A stretch of DNA of 64,000 nt. It comes from JANSWY01 sp965267245. Lineage in GTDB: Bacteria; Bacteroidota; Bacteroidia; Cytophagales; Cyclobacteriaceae. Below the pieces are notes generated by a model. The model saw nothing but the letters and a program-made list of their open reading frames with translations, ran no database searches and was not told where the DNA came from. The DNA lies in contig OZ253939.1 of assembly GCA_965267245.1 (NCBI GenBank), positions 2,790,001-2,854,000 on the forward strand, read 5' to 3'. Positions 1 through 9,558 of this stretch are shown here, one piece after another; within the stretch, counting starts at the first letter, position 1, and every line of letters begins with the position of its first letter. A program made the position numbers and the translations under genes.

Positions 1-3000
1 AAAAAGCTTCTTCACCTGAGTGGCGGAAGAAGTAAAACTGAGCAAACTTCATTTAAGGAATACACTGATGAATTCAAAGAAGTAGCCGAGGGTGATTTTT
101 TGGGAGGAAAGGTAAAAACCCTAACAAAATCAACAACAGATGAGGTAGAATTTATTGATGTGGTTGATGAAATCAATGACGGAGTATCACTGGTAACATT
201 TTTTGGGCATAGCGCCAATACAACAGCAGACATTGACATTGGCTATGTTTCTAACCCTGTAATCGGATATGACAATGTGGGAAAATACCCTGTTTTTTTG
301 ATCAATGGATGTAATGCCGGATCAATATTTAACACCAATAACAGTTACACATGGGGCGATAATTGGATACTTACTCCTGAAATTGGTGCTGTCAGTTTTA
401 TTGCCAGTGTAGGTGCGGCATTTTCAAGTAACCTCAAAAGGTATTCAGATCTTTTTTACGAGTATGCTTTCGCTAGAGAAGAAGATTTCGGTAAAGGTGT
501 GGGTGATGCCATGAAAAGTGCGGCCGTTCGGTACCTTGAGCTCTATGGGTCCGGTGAATTGAGTATTGCCCAGATCCAACAATTCATTATTAATGGAGAT
601 CCTGCTGTCAAAATATTTGGTGAAAATAGACCTGACTTTGAAATCACTGAAGCAGGCGTTTCATTCGAATCTTTAGACAATTCGTTAATCCTAGCCTCTA
701 CAGACACATTTGCCATACATATGATTGTCCACAATTATGGCATGACCTCTAACGATTCCCTATCTGTTGCCATAACACGTACTTTACCAAATGGAACTTC
801 AATTGATTATCCAATTGGTAAATACGCTGGTCTTCTCAGTCAGGACACCCTGGTGTTTGAGGTGTATAATGATCCTGAAATTGAAGTAAGTGGGTCGAAT
901 ATTTTTGAGATCACGATTGACCCAACCAATGAATTTGAAGAATTTAACGAAGAAAATAACCAGGTGCTCATTTCATTTGATATCTATTCTGGCACCACCA
1001 GTCACCTGCATCCATTAAACTATGGGATTGTTCCCGAAGAAGATGTTACTTTAAAATTCCAGCTTTCCAATGTGCTTTCTGATGAAAAGGAAATCTTAAT
1101 TGAGCTTGATTCCACGCAGGACTTTACCAGTACATGGAAGAAATCAACAACTGTCACTACAAATTTATATGGCCAATGGAATGTGAATCTGGATATTACC
1201 TCACTAAGTGATAATCAGGTTTTCTACTGGCGATCAAGATTGCTGAATCCGGCACCCGACGAAAACGACCAATTTGTTACCTCCAGCTTCACTTACATAG
1301 AAGGAAGTCCTGCAGGATGGATGCAAAGTTCCAGTGCTCAACTGGAAAGTGCTGAATCATTTGGCGTTTTACTGGAAAACGATGGTATTTGGAGGTTCAA
1401 TACAAGTGAAACAACTTTAGATGTCCGTACAGGAGGCAAAGATTCGCCAGAAAATGGAAATGCCGATGTGTTAATTAACGACCGAGACTACACTCAGAAT
1501 ATTGCCAACTCTCCATGCAACAGTAACTCCATCAATATCATGGTATTTGACAGGCGATCAACACAACCTTACCAGGCATTACCCTTCTTCAATGAAGATG
1601 TTTTCAACAGGTTAGTATGTGGTGTAAAGCCACAAACCATCTACAATTTGCTCGAAAAAGATGTGATTGGAGTAGATAGTGCCAATGGCGGTTCGGTGAC
1701 CAGAAGGTTTGAGGATGTCATTGAAAATGCCAGGGAAGGTGATCATGTTCTTGTTTTCAATATGGGTGATGTCAATTACTCACTTTGGGATACCGATATA
1801 TATGCGGCATTAAATGATATTGGAGTTAATAATTCGCAATTGGATGGAATAATAGATGGTCAACCACTAATTATTCTGGGAAAAAAAGGAAGTGCAATAG
1901 GTTCCGCCGATGTGGTTCTGGATAATGATGGAGGCAACCCACTTCTGGAACAGGTTATTGACCTTTCAAGTACGATTTTAGGGAGTTCCGGAGAAGGTTC
2001 GATCAAGAGTCTAAAAATTGGGCCAGTTCATTCCTGGATCAGTTTCACACAAGCCTTTGATCAGGATGGAGAGGATTTTTATGCATCATCAATTTATGGT
2101 ATTCAGGAAGACAGAACCTTCGAAATCAAATCAAACCTAACAGAAACGGTGACTGACTTGAGTGATATTGAGGTTGATGAATATCCATCTATTGAAATAC
2201 AAAGTGCTGTGGAAGACCCTATTGAGTTAACTAGCCCCCAAATACAATCCTGGAAGGTGTTATTTGAAGAACTCCCAGACGGAATCATCATCGACCAATC
2301 AAATGCTGTATCTGTTCAGGAGGGTGAATCAGTATCATATCGCTTTGGTTTTTATAATTATACGGAACGGGAATTTGATGAAGACGTTATTGCAATAGTA
2401 CAACTAAGAAATCGAGAATTAGACGAGATTAAGTTGGATACGATTACTCAAATCAATCCTAGCCCGGGTGACACATCCTTTTTCACTGCATCGTTTGAAA
2501 CCCTGAATTTCACAGGAATTAGCGATTTAAGTGTATCAGTTAATACTGGAAAAGTTCCTGAGCTATACAGCAGTAACAATAACCTTAGAAAACTGGAAAT
2601 GCTCACAGTGACTTCAGATAAAGTAAATCCGGTACTCGATGTAACTGTAAATGGGAAATACCTGAAAAACGGGGATCTCATATCTCCTAATCCAGTGATT
2701 GTTGCAAAGATGTCTGACACCAATCCTTACATCTTTAAAACTGATACTATTGGGATGTTTCTGTTTTACAAAGCACCGTGTGACAGTACTTGTGAATTTC
2801 AAAGAATATTTTTCAGTGATGAAAACCTAAACTGGTCTCCAGCCTCAGCAACTGATCCCTGGCAACTCATTTACACACCACAAGACCTAATTGATGGTAC
2901 TCACACAATCAAAATTGAGGTGCAGGATGGTTCTGGTAACCGAAGTGGATTGCCTTACGAGAAAGAGTTAAAGGTGCTTTCCACTACAAGTATTCTGGAT

Positions 3001-3309
3001 ATGATGGTTTTCCCCAATCCTTCTAATTCAGGTTTTAGAGTTTCTTTCAATGCGGCGGGAGTTCAACCACCAGATGAGATGATCATCAAAATATTTGATG
3101 TGAACGGGAAAAAGGTAAGAAAACTCACCTTTACTGATCTTTTGATCGGTCAAAACATATCCGAACCCTTTTGGGATGGTACTGATGAATCCGGGCGCGC
3201 TATGTCAAATGGCATTTACTTTTACCAAATCTATTTCAACCTTCCTGATGGACGAATGAAATATTCACTTTTTGATAATGATGTAGGACGTCTCTATCTT
3301 CTTCGGTAA
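1..3309 (+). CDS. C25 (gingipain/PorU2-like) peptidase with C-terminal sorting domain, 5' partial
   Basis: The frame is open from base 1, so the N-terminus lies outside the window; about 1,102 residues are visible. The catalytic part of a C25 (gingipain-type) cysteine peptidase is at the start: the His of FFGHSA (208-210) and the Cys of NGCNAG (310-312) form the expected dyad. Beta-rich CARDB/Ig-like regions follow, and the last ~90 residues show a FlgD-like/T9SS pattern (FPNPSN, then GIYFYQIYF). Large C25 proteins of this layout are named PorU2-type T9SS sortases in Bacteroidota (family knowledge); whether this one cleaves sorting signals or is a secreted protease is inference. A PAP2 gene follows after 24 bp. 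Confidence 0.85.
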   Translation, partial: KKLLHLSGGRSKTEQTSFKEYTDEFKEVAEGDFLGGKVKTLTKSTTDEVEFIDVVDEINDGVSLVTFFGHSANTTADIDIGYVSNPVIGYDNVGKYPVFLINGCNAGSIFNTNNSYTWGDNWILTPEIGAVSFIASVGAAFSSNLKRYSDLFYEYAFAREEDFGKGVGDAMKSAAVRYLELYGSGELSIAQIQQFIINGDPAVKIFGENRPDFEITEAGVSFESLDNSLILASTDTFAIHMIVHNYGMTSNDSLSVAITRTLPNGTSIDYPIGKYAGLLSQDTLVFEVYNDPEIEVSGSNIFEITIDPTNEFEEFNEENNQVLISFDIYSGTTSHLHPLNYGIVPEEDVTLKFQLSNVLSDEKEILIELDSTQDFTSTWKKSTTVTTNLYGQWNVNLDITSLSDNQVFYWRSRLLNPAPDENDQFVTSSFTYIEGSPAGWMQSSSAQLESAESFGVLLENDGIWRFNTSETTLDVRTGGKDSPENGNADVLINDRDYTQNIANSPCNSNSINIMVFDRRSTQPYQALPFFNEDVFNRLVCGVKPQTIYNLLEKDVIGVDSANGGSVTRRFEDVIENAREGDHVLVFNMGDVNYSLWDTDIYAALNDIGVNNSQLDGIIDGQPLIILGKKGSAIGSADVVLDNDGGNPLLEQVIDLSSTILGSSGEGSIKSLKIGPVHSWISFTQAFDQDGEDFYASSIYGIQEDRTFEIKSNLTETVTDLSDIEVDEYPSIEIQSAVEDPIELTSPQIQSWKVLFEELPDGIIIDQSNAVSVQEGESVSYRFGFYNYTEREFDEDVIAIVQLRNRELDEIKLDTITQINPSPGDTSFFTASFETLNFTGISDLSVSVNTGKVPELYSSNNNLRKLEMLTVTSDKVNPVLDVTVNGKYLKNGDLISPNPVIVAKMSDTNPYIFKTDTIGMFLFYKAPCDSTCEFQRIFFSDENLNWSPASATDPWQLIYTPQDLIDGTHTIKIEVQDGSGNRSGLPYEKELKVLSTTSILDMMVFPNPSNSGFRVSFNAAGVQPPDEMIIKIFDVNGKKVRKLTFTDLLIGQNISEPFWDGTDESGRAMSNGIYFYQIYFNLPDGRMKYSLFDNDVGRLYLLR

Positions 3310-3333
3310 TAAATTGATCACTAAATTGCCGGC

Positions 3334-3990
3334 ATGAAAAGTGCGAAAGAAGTTTTTCTAATTACTTATGCTATTTTTTTCGGGATTGGACTGGTACTCC
3401 TATTTATTCTGGAACATGGGGATCTGGTTATTTTTTTTAACGAAAACAGAACGTCTTTTGGTGATATATTTTTCAAATACTGGACCTACCTGGGAGATGG
3501 TGTATTTCTAGCATTGCTTCTAATCCTCATGTTATTTATCCGATACGCCTATGCAATACTTTTTTTAATTATTGGTATTGCCCAGGGAATAACTACTTAT
3601 GTCCTGAAAAAATTAGTTTTCGGTAAAATCCCCAGACCAGGCAAATACTTTGAAGGGATATATGATCTGCAATTGATAGATGGGGTAAAGATGAACAATT
3701 ATTTTTCCTTTCCTTCCGGACATACCATGACTGCATTTTCCATAGCCGCCTTTCTGACAATGATCAGCAAGAAAAAGTATTTTGGAATAATCTGGTGCTG
3801 CTATGCTGTTCTTGTTGGTTTATCAAGAGTTTACACCCTTCAGCACTTTCACAGAGATATAATGGTAGGATCCATTATTGGGATTACAATCACTCTGGTT
3901 GTTTTTGCGATTTACAAACAAAAATTAGCAGGCAATTGGCTTAATGGATCCCTTATTAAGACTTTTAGAAAAGAGAAGAAAGTTTCATAG
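3334..3990 (+). CDS. PAP2-family membrane phosphatase
   Basis: This 218-residue integral membrane protein has all three phosphatidic acid phosphatase type 2 motifs: a Lys at about residue 92 with RP at 101-102, PSGH at 127-130, and SR at 164-165 followed by H173 and D175. Five or six hydrophobic segments surround them. The family removes phosphate from lipid phosphates such as phosphatidate, undecaprenyl pyrophosphate or lipid A; the substrate here cannot be told from sequence. It probably acts on the periplasmic face of the inner membrane. The 3' end overlaps the convergent SCP2 gene by 26 bp. Confidence 0.9.
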   Translation: MKSAKEVFLITYAIFFGIGLVLLFILEHGDLVIFFNENRTSFGDIFFKYWTYLGDGVFLALLLILMLFIRYAYAILFLIIGIAQGITTYVLKKLVFGKIPRPGKYFEGIYDLQLIDGVKMNNYFSFPSGHTMTAFSIAAFLTMISKKKYFGIIWCCYAVLVGLSRVYTLQHFHRDIMVGSIIGITITLVVFAIYKQKLAGNWLNGSLIKTFRKEKKVS

Positions 3991-4261
3991 CTACACTCAT
4001 GTCTCCATCGATTTTCATCTTCCCTCCCATGTAGGCCATCATTGGGTTCAGGTTACCTCCTATCAATTTCTCAAAATTTGACAGTTTCATCCTGATTGTA
4101 CAATCAGCACTTTTTTCCACTGCTTCAACTACAGTTGGACTTTGCGTATCGTCCAGGTGAATTGTACCCTCCTCAAATTTGAAATTAACCTTCGATTTCA
4201 AATTGCCTGATTTCTTCTCTGCCAACTGCTTTATTTTTTCCGTAGCTTCTTCAAATGTCAT
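3965..4261 (-). CDS. SCP2 sterol-binding-domain protein
   Basis: A 98-residue cytosolic protein that consists of one SCP2 (sterol carrier protein 2)-like domain: an N-terminal helix, a beta stretch resembling FKFEEGTIHLDD, and the typical MMAYMGGKMKIDGDMS end, where the phrase MGGKMKIDGD is highly characteristic. SCP2 domains bind lipids or acyl chains; the bacterial stand-alone forms have no proven role. It is followed, on the same strand order, by the cyclotransferase-like gene upstream (1 bp apart), so the two are likely co-transcribed. Confidence 0.85.
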   Translation of the reverse strand: MTFEEATEKIKQLAEKKSGNLKSKVNFKFEEGTIHLDDTQSPTVVEAVEKSADCTIRMKLSNFEKLIGGNLNPMMAYMGGKMKIDGDMSVAMKLSSLF

Positions 4262-4262
4262 C

Positions 4263-5345
4263 TTATAAGTTAGTTTGTTCTATGAATGAAACCTCATAAA
4301 TACTAGGCCAGTATTTACCGGTCACGTAAATTTTTCCTGTGTTTTGATCGTAGGCAATACCATTTAGAACATAGTCAGAGTCACTAATATTCCTTTGGGT
4401 ATACAATCCCGTCATATCAATTCTTCCCACCACTGCTCCTGATTTAGGGTCAATCATCACGATTAGGTCTTTTAAGTAGATATTAGCATAAATAATGCCA
4501 TCAATGTATTCTAACTCATTTAGTTTTAACACACGACCATTTTCATCCCAAACTGCCACTTTTTTCAGCTCTGAGAAATCATCAGGACTCCTGAAGTAAA
4601 GATACTCAGTACCATCAGACATCACCAGTGTATCGTTCATGGTGGTCAACCCCCAGCCCTGGGTATTGTAGGTATATGTGTTTTCCTTATTAAAGTCTAA
4701 ATCATACACAAATACCTGTTGTGAAGTATAGGTAAGTTGGAAAATTTTGTTTTTGCAGACAGCAATACCCTCACCAAAGTATTTATTATCCAATTTTACA
4801 GAGTTGATCACATCACCTGTTTTTAGGTCTACCTTTCTAAGCTCACTTTGACCATTTTGTCCTGTTCCTTCATACAATGCACCTCCCTCAAACAACAAAC
4901 CCTGTGTATATGCCTGTCGGTCATGTGGAAAAGCATTTTTGGCTTCATAAACAAATTCTTTGGGTGCAGGGGGCATTACTCTGATCTTTGGGTAGTGAGT
5001 TTCTTTCGCTCCTCCGTTAAGGTAAACATTTAAGATTAATCTTGGTCTACCTACACCTGTTAGCCGAGTATTGATGGTTGCTTTGTTGTTTTCACCGTCA
5101 ACAATCAGGTCATTAAAGAAAAGCTTAACAGAATCAATTTGATTGGAGTCACTTTTCATTGCCACTTCAAAAATTACCTCTTCTCCCAAAGAAACTTTTT
5201 CATTGTTTGAAGGACTGGTGATTTTGGATTTCTTAAAAATCGCTTTCAGACCTCCATTGGGTTTTTCTTCTTTTTCGTTTTTGCATGATTGCGCTGTGGA
5301 AATCAACAGCAATGCCAAAACAAGTACGTTTACAATTCTTTGCAT
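4263..5345 (-). CDS. Glutaminyl-peptide cyclotransferase-like lipoprotein
   Basis: This 360-residue protein begins with a lipoprotein signal peptide ending at the Cys of AQSC (about residue 21). Residues 35-125 look like an Ig-like beta domain, and residues 130-355 match the plant/bacterial glutamine cyclotransferase family (a five-bladed beta propeller), with the hallmark FPHDRQAYTQGL near residue 138 and EGTGQNGQS near 160. The family makes pyroglutamate from N-terminal Gln. T9SS and Sec exported proteins of Bacteroidota often carry N-terminal pyroglutamate, so modification of exported proteins is a reasonable inference. The SCP2 gene follows directly. Confidence 0.88.
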   Translation of the reverse strand: MQRIVNVLVLALLLISTAQSCKNEKEEKPNGGLKAIFKKSKITSPSNNEKVSLGEEVIFEVAMKSDSNQIDSVKLFFNDLIVDGENNKATINTRLTGVGRPRLILNVYLNGGAKETHYPKIRVMPPAPKEFVYEAKNAFPHDRQAYTQGLLFEGGALYEGTGQNGQSELRKVDLKTGDVINSVKLDNKYFGEGIAVCKNKIFQLTYTSQQVFVYDLDFNKENTYTYNTQGWGLTTMNDTLVMSDGTEYLYFRSPDDFSELKKVAVWDENGRVLKLNELEYIDGIIYANIYLKDLIVMIDPKSGAVVGRIDMTGLYTQRNISDSDYVLNGIAYDQNTGKIYVTGKYWPSIYEVSFIEQTNL

Positions 5346-5411
5346 ATATGATGGCGAAGATAAAAATTTGATCTTAAATCATTTACGATTTAAGGCTGTC
5401 AATGTTTGTGC

Positions 5412-6695
5412 TTATAGTTTTGTTTTTGAGATGGCCGTACTGGTTTTATGCTTGGCATAAAATATCTTGAGCAGTTTGGGGATAGTAAGTCCCTGATACA
5501 AGATCGATACCACCACCACAACATAAGTGAGTGTGACAATCACATCTTTGCCTTCAAAAGGAGGAAGTGATAAGGAGAGGGCAATAGGAATACCACCCCG
5601 CAATCCTCCCCATGTGAGGACGCTGATACTGTTTTTTTCAAATTTACGTTTCGTACTTAAAATTGAAACCGGTATGGCTACACTTATGTATCTGGCTATT
5701 AAAATGATGATAAACGCCAGGAATCCCGCTCCGAAAAAATCCAGTCTTTTTGGAATAACGAGCATCTCTAATCCAATCAATACAAAGAGCATTGCATTCA
5801 GAGATTCCTCAATAAGGTTCCAGAATTTAAAAACATAGTCTCCTGCAGCATTTGAGAGATGTTCACTTGTTCCTTCATTACCAATTACAAGCCCCATAAC
5901 AACAGCCGCCTGTTTCGCAGAAACATGTACAAAGTCTGCCAGGTACGTTCCGACCATTACCAATGCCAGGGTCACCAGTATTTCTACTTCCACCTGATCA
6001 TTGTCTATGTATTTCAGAAGCACAAAACCTAAATAACCAAGGTATAAACCAATGAATATTCCTCCACCTACATCAGCAGTAAAAACATACAAGACATCAA
6101 ATGCGCTCAATGCATGATCTTCACCAGCATGTGCTAAATCAAGAAGTGTCAATGCTAACACCACAGCAATCCCATCATTAAACAATGATTCTCCTGATAT
6201 CCTTACACCAAGATTGGGACTTAGGCGGAATCTTTTGATGGTAGCTGTAACCGCAATAGGATCTGTTGGAGAAATCAATGCCCCAAAAACCAGACAATAA
6301 AGAATATCAACATGTATATTGATGAAATCAAGTAAATAATATACTCCAATCCCTACAATAGCAGTCGAAATAATTACACCTGTAGTAGCCAGAATAAGAA
6401 CGGGGGTACGTTCCTCAGCAAGTTTCTTGAAATCTATTTGCAGCGCTCCGGCAAATAGCATAAAACTCAGCACAAGCTGGTAGAGGACTTCAGTAAAGTC
6501 CAGTTCCTCCATTGTTTCCTCCATTCCTGCTTCAAATTCAGGAAACATCAAACCAGCAATCAGGATAATGAACGACAATCCCAATGCCATAATCATCAAT
6601 CCAATTGAAGAAGGAAGTTTGAGAAAATAAGTGTTGATAAATATAAATAAGCCCGCCAATGCAACGAACAAGGCTATGATATCAAGAGTTTCCAT
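5412..6695 (-). CDS. Na+/H+ antiporter, CPA1 (NhaP) type
   Basis: A 427-residue protein with about 12 hydrophobic helices. The CPA1 core motifs are visible: SPTDPIAV near residue 141 and the ion-binding pair in SLFNDGIAV near residue 169, plus a conserved LTWGGLRGGIPIA stretch near 360. Such antiporters exchange cytoplasmic Na+ (or K+) for protons and serve pH and salt homeostasis in the inner membrane. The length is normal for a form without a long cytoplasmic tail. The 220-bp leader upstream holds a hairpin with AACCAAA/TTTGGTT arms (6755-6773), of unknown role. Confidence 0.92.
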   Translation of the reverse strand: METLDIIALFVALAGLFIFINTYFLKLPSSIGLMIMALGLSFIILIAGLMFPEFEAGMEETMEELDFTEVLYQLVLSFMLFAGALQIDFKKLAEERTPVLILATTGVIISTAIVGIGVYYLLDFINIHVDILYCLVFGALISPTDPIAVTATIKRFRLSPNLGVRISGESLFNDGIAVVLALTLLDLAHAGEDHALSAFDVLYVFTADVGGGIFIGLYLGYLGFVLLKYIDNDQVEVEILVTLALVMVGTYLADFVHVSAKQAAVVMGLVIGNEGTSEHLSNAAGDYVFKFWNLIEESLNAMLFVLIGLEMLVIPKRLDFFGAGFLAFIIILIARYISVAIPVSILSTKRKFEKNSISVLTWGGLRGGIPIALSLSLPPFEGKDVIVTLTYVVVVVSILYQGLTIPKLLKIFYAKHKTSTAISKTKL

Positions 6696-6922
6696 ATATT
6701 CAACTCAGTCCTTTAAAATTCCCGGTTTATACTTTCTGAATCTAGGCGCAAAATAACCAAACTTAATTTGGTTTTATACATAGCTTAATCAACAATTCAA
6801 CAAAACATTGTAAATTTTTGCTTTTCAATTGTGGTGGTATGCCATTAAAGATATGAAAATTTAGGCAAATGAGCTCTATTGCGGTGTTGGATTGGTGTAG
6901 AGAGGAATATAATAACACGTAC

Positions 6923-6963
6923 AAAAAAAGAACCGGATCCCACTACATGTGTGAAATCCGGCT
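6923..6963 (-). terminator. Rho-independent terminator after the 30-codon ORF
   Basis: Read on the minus strand, AGCCGGATTTCAC and GTGGGATCCGGTT form a 13-bp stem with one mismatch around a 7-base loop, followed at once by seven or more T (the A run at 6923-6929). It lies about 20 bp after the stop of the small ORF at 6983-7075, so it would end that transcript before the antiporter gene. Confidence 0.8.
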
Positions 6964-6982
6964 CGTGCTACAACTTTTATTT

Positions 6983-7075
6983 TTAGTGCTGTGAAGCATC
7001 GGCTTCTGCCAGTCTCTTTTTATAGTAGTAAAAAGTAAAAGCTGTTAAACTGATTGAAAAGATTAAAAAAATCAT
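6983..7075 (-). CDS. 30-residue single-pass membrane microprotein (candidate)
   Basis: ATG at 7075 opens a 30-codon frame. Its product has a hydrophobic N-terminal half (MIFLIFSISLTAF), three Tyr, then a basic KKR and an acidic/polar tail ending in ASQH. That is the shape of a small inner-membrane protein with a positive cytoplasmic flank. A strong rho-independent terminator 20 bp downstream on the same strand shows that this short stretch is an independent transcript. It sits alone in the 520-bp gap between the antiporter gene and the ABC operon. I do not recognise a family. A regulatory RNA is the alternative; I see nothing else in the rest of this gap. Confidence 0.5.
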   Translation of the reverse strand: MIFLIFSISLTAFTFYYYKKRLAEADASQH

Positions 7076-7217
7076 GGTAACACCTGTTTAATAAAACAAT
7101 TTGTATTTAATAGCTTTAACTAATTTAGTGATTTTTGATGGGAAATTTGAGATGTTTCTGCGAACCTGGTGAATTTTCCGATGAATTGTGTTTTTTTGGC
7201 GCTGAACAAGATTTACC

Positions 7218-7844
7218 ATGTTATCAGTTTCAGACTTATCCTATCAATATAATGGATCCAAGGTAATTGAATTTAATAACCTTGAGCTAAAATCGATGGA
7301 TCAACTACTGATCTTAGGAGAATCAGGTAAGGGTAAAACTACCTTCCTTCACCTGCTTTCTGGTTTATTGAAAATTCAAAGTGGGTCTATCAAAATCAAT
7401 GGTACAAAATTAGAGAGTTTGTCAGAGACTCAAAGAGACCATTATCGAGGGAAACACATTGGTTTAGTCTTTCAAAAACCTCACCTCATCTCATCCATGT
7501 CCATCAAGAATAACCTGGCACTTTCACAATACCTGGCCGGTACAAAATCTAACGATGATCATATTCTTGAATTACTGGAGCTTGTTCAATTGTCTGACAA
7601 AGCAAATGACCGAATCTCTGAATTGAGTGCTGGACAGGCACAACGGATTTCTGTAATTCGTGCACTGCTTAATAAACCAGGTTTGATTTTAGCCGATGAG
7701 CCAACAAGTAGTTTGGATGATAGAAATGCTGAAATTGTAACGAACATATTATTGGAACAATCAGCTAAACTTGGAGCAATTTTAATCGTGGCAACCCACG
7801 ATCAAAGGGTCAAAGAGAAGATCAAAAACCAATTTGTGCTATGA
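7218..7844 (+). CDS. ABC transporter ATPase, LolD/MacB type
   Basis: This 208-residue nucleotide-binding subunit has Walker A GESGKGKT (34-41), the Q-loop in VFQKPHL, a signature ELSAGQAQR (135-143, with Ala for the usual second Gly), Walker B LILADEP (156-162) and the switch His in THD. It belongs to the LolD/MacB/FtsE branch that works with FtsX-type permeases. It overlaps the permease gene by 4 bp (ATGA), so the two are translationally coupled. Together with the secreted genes that follow, it forms a four-gene operon. The substrate is unknown; see the findings for a possible link to zinc. Confidence 0.93.
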   Translation: MLSVSDLSYQYNGSKVIEFNNLELKSMDQLLILGESGKGKTTFLHLLSGLLKIQSGSIKINGTKLESLSETQRDHYRGKHIGLVFQKPHLISSMSIKNNLALSQYLAGTKSNDDHILELLELVQLSDKANDRISELSAGQAQRISVIRALLNKPGLILADEPTSSLDDRNAEIVTNILLEQSAKLGAILIVATHDQRVKEKIKNQFVL

Positions 7845-9082
7845 ATCTACTGTCTTTAAGCTGGAACTACCTGCGAAGCAAACCTTTGAACACTTTGCTC
7901 AATGTAATTTTGATGAGTCTTGGCCTCTCGATTATTCTGGTGTTAATGTTGGCCTCATTTCAGTTGAAAGAACGCATCACCAAAAATGCCAAAGGTGTGA
8001 GTCTTGTAGTAGGTGCCAAAGGAAGTCCCTTACAACTCATCTTATGTAATGTATACCACATTGATTTTCCCACGGGCAACATATCTTTAGAAGAAGCCAT
8101 TAAGCTCTCAAACAATTCTTTGATCAAAAAAGCTATTCCGCTTGCTCTTGGGGATAGCTATAGGGGTTTCAGATTAGTTGGAACAAACGAGGATTATCTC
8201 AACCTTTTCGAAGCTCAAATAGCCAATGGAGATTCATTATTAAGTGACTTAAAGGTGATATTAGGGACTAATGCGGCAAAATCTCTGGGACTAAAAGTTG
8301 GTGATACTTTTTTAACTGAGCACGGCATGCAGGAAGGTGGCATGGCCCATGAAGAGCACTCCTTTATGGTTTCAGGTATACTTGAATCTAATAATAGTGT
8401 AATTGACAATCTCATCATTTCCAATGTTGAAAGTATTTGGATGATGCATGAGCATGATGAAGAAGATCATCATCACGATAGTGACTCTTTAGTCAGTGAA
8501 CTAGGCATTAAGTTTCACCCACATCACCTTTCCGAAAAAGAAATTACATCCCTTATTATCCAATATGCCGGTCCTATGGGTGCCGTCCGATTGCCGAGGT
8601 ACATCAACAAGGAAACCAATATGCAGGCTGCCTCCCCTGCTTTTGAAACGGCGAGACTTTTTAACCTGATCGGATTTGGTGTGGAGGTGGTCAATGGTTT
8701 TGCATTCCTGATATTAGGTATATCAGCCCTTAGTATATTCATCGCACTTTACAATTCATTAAAAGAAAGAAAATATGATTTAGCGATCATGAGGTCCATG
8801 GGGGCTTCCAGAGCTTTCTTACTGATCCATATCATCATTGAGGGATTGATTATTACAGTTTTAGGTGGCATACTGTCTATTATTCTGGCTCACGGAGCAC
8901 TGGAATTGATCGGTCAGCAATTAATTGCATCCAAAAGCCAGGCTACCATCACCGGATTTCTTCTTTTAAAGGATGAACTTATCATCATTGGCATTAGTTT
9001 TGTGATCGGGATAGTAGCATCAATCCTACCAGCGATCGGTGCATACAGGTCGGATATTTCAAAAATATTAGCAGAAGGATGA
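7841..9082 (+). CDS. FtsX-type ABC permease with histidine-rich periplasmic loop
   Basis: A 413-residue permease of the MacB/LolC topology: one N-terminal helix (about 20-42), a large periplasmic domain, and three C-terminal helices (about 280-410). The periplasmic domain holds a loop at residues 203-229 with ten or so His mixed with Asp and Glu (for example HEHDEEDHHHD), a pattern seen in metal-binding loops. The C-terminal FtsX part has the conserved YDLAIMRSMGAS. MacB-type systems do not pump through the membrane but drive periplasmic work. Metal handling is inferred from the His-rich loop and from the next gene. It overlaps both neighbours by 4 bp. Confidence 0.9.
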   Translation: MNLLSLSWNYLRSKPLNTLLNVILMSLGLSIILVLMLASFQLKERITKNAKGVSLVVGAKGSPLQLILCNVYHIDFPTGNISLEEAIKLSNNSLIKKAIPLALGDSYRGFRLVGTNEDYLNLFEAQIANGDSLLSDLKVILGTNAAKSLGLKVGDTFLTEHGMQEGGMAHEEHSFMVSGILESNNSVIDNLIISNVESIWMMHEHDEEDHHHDSDSLVSELGIKFHPHHLSEKEITSLIIQYAGPMGAVRLPRYINKETNMQAASPAFETARLFNLIGFGVEVVNGFAFLILGISALSIFIALYNSLKERKYDLAIMRSMGASRAFLLIHIIIEGLIITVLGGILSIILAHGALELIGQQLIASKSQATITGFLLLKDELIIIGISFVIGIVASILPAIGAYRSDISKILAEG

Positions 9083-9528
9083 GAATTATAGCAACATTTT
9101 TATTGATCCAAATATCTTATTTAGGTATCGCTCAGGAAAAAGAAACTTCGCAAAAAAACTGGAAGACACTTTCTGAAGTGGCTTTTGAGAAGAGTAATGA
9201 TGGGTATGCTGAAATCTACTTACCTAAATTTTCACAAAATATTAAAACCCTCGCCAATAAAGACATAATACTTCAGGGATACATTGTACCCAATGATGGC
9301 CTTTTTAAGTCAAGTGAATTCATAATTTCATCCCTACCTCTTGCACAATGCTTCTTTTGTGGTGGAGACAGTGGCCCTGAATCTGTGGCTTATGTTTACC
9401 CCGAGGAACCAATCAAGTACACCTCCAAACTTGTAACCATAAAAGGAACGCTGGAACTCAATGAAACAGACAGCAATAAGTTGCTCTATACGCTGAATGG
9501 CGCAACAGTAGAAATCGCAAATAACTGA
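9079..9528 (+). CDS. Secreted DUF3299-like protein with CFFC motif
   Basis: A 149-residue protein with a Sec signal peptide (cut after about residue 18, GIAQ). The mature part begins with NWKTLSEV, then has a DxILQGYIVP segment (62-71) and a short LAQCFFCGGDSGPES motif (88-102) with two Cys spaced CxxC. This arrangement matches the DUF3299-like family, whose members sit beside FtsX-type ABC transporters in many Bacteroidota. The Cys pair and the company of a His-rich permease suggest a periplasmic metal-related role, but no reaction is known. It starts inside the stop of the permease gene. Confidence 0.72.
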   Translation: MRIIATFLLIQISYLGIAQEKETSQKNWKTLSEVAFEKSNDGYAEIYLPKFSQNIKTLANKDIILQGYIVPNDGLFKSSEFIISSLPLAQCFFCGGDSGPESVAYVYPEEPIKYTSKLVTIKGTLELNETDSNKLLYTLNGATVEIANN

Positions 9529-9558
9529 ATTTTCAATACTTAAACATTTACAATACGA

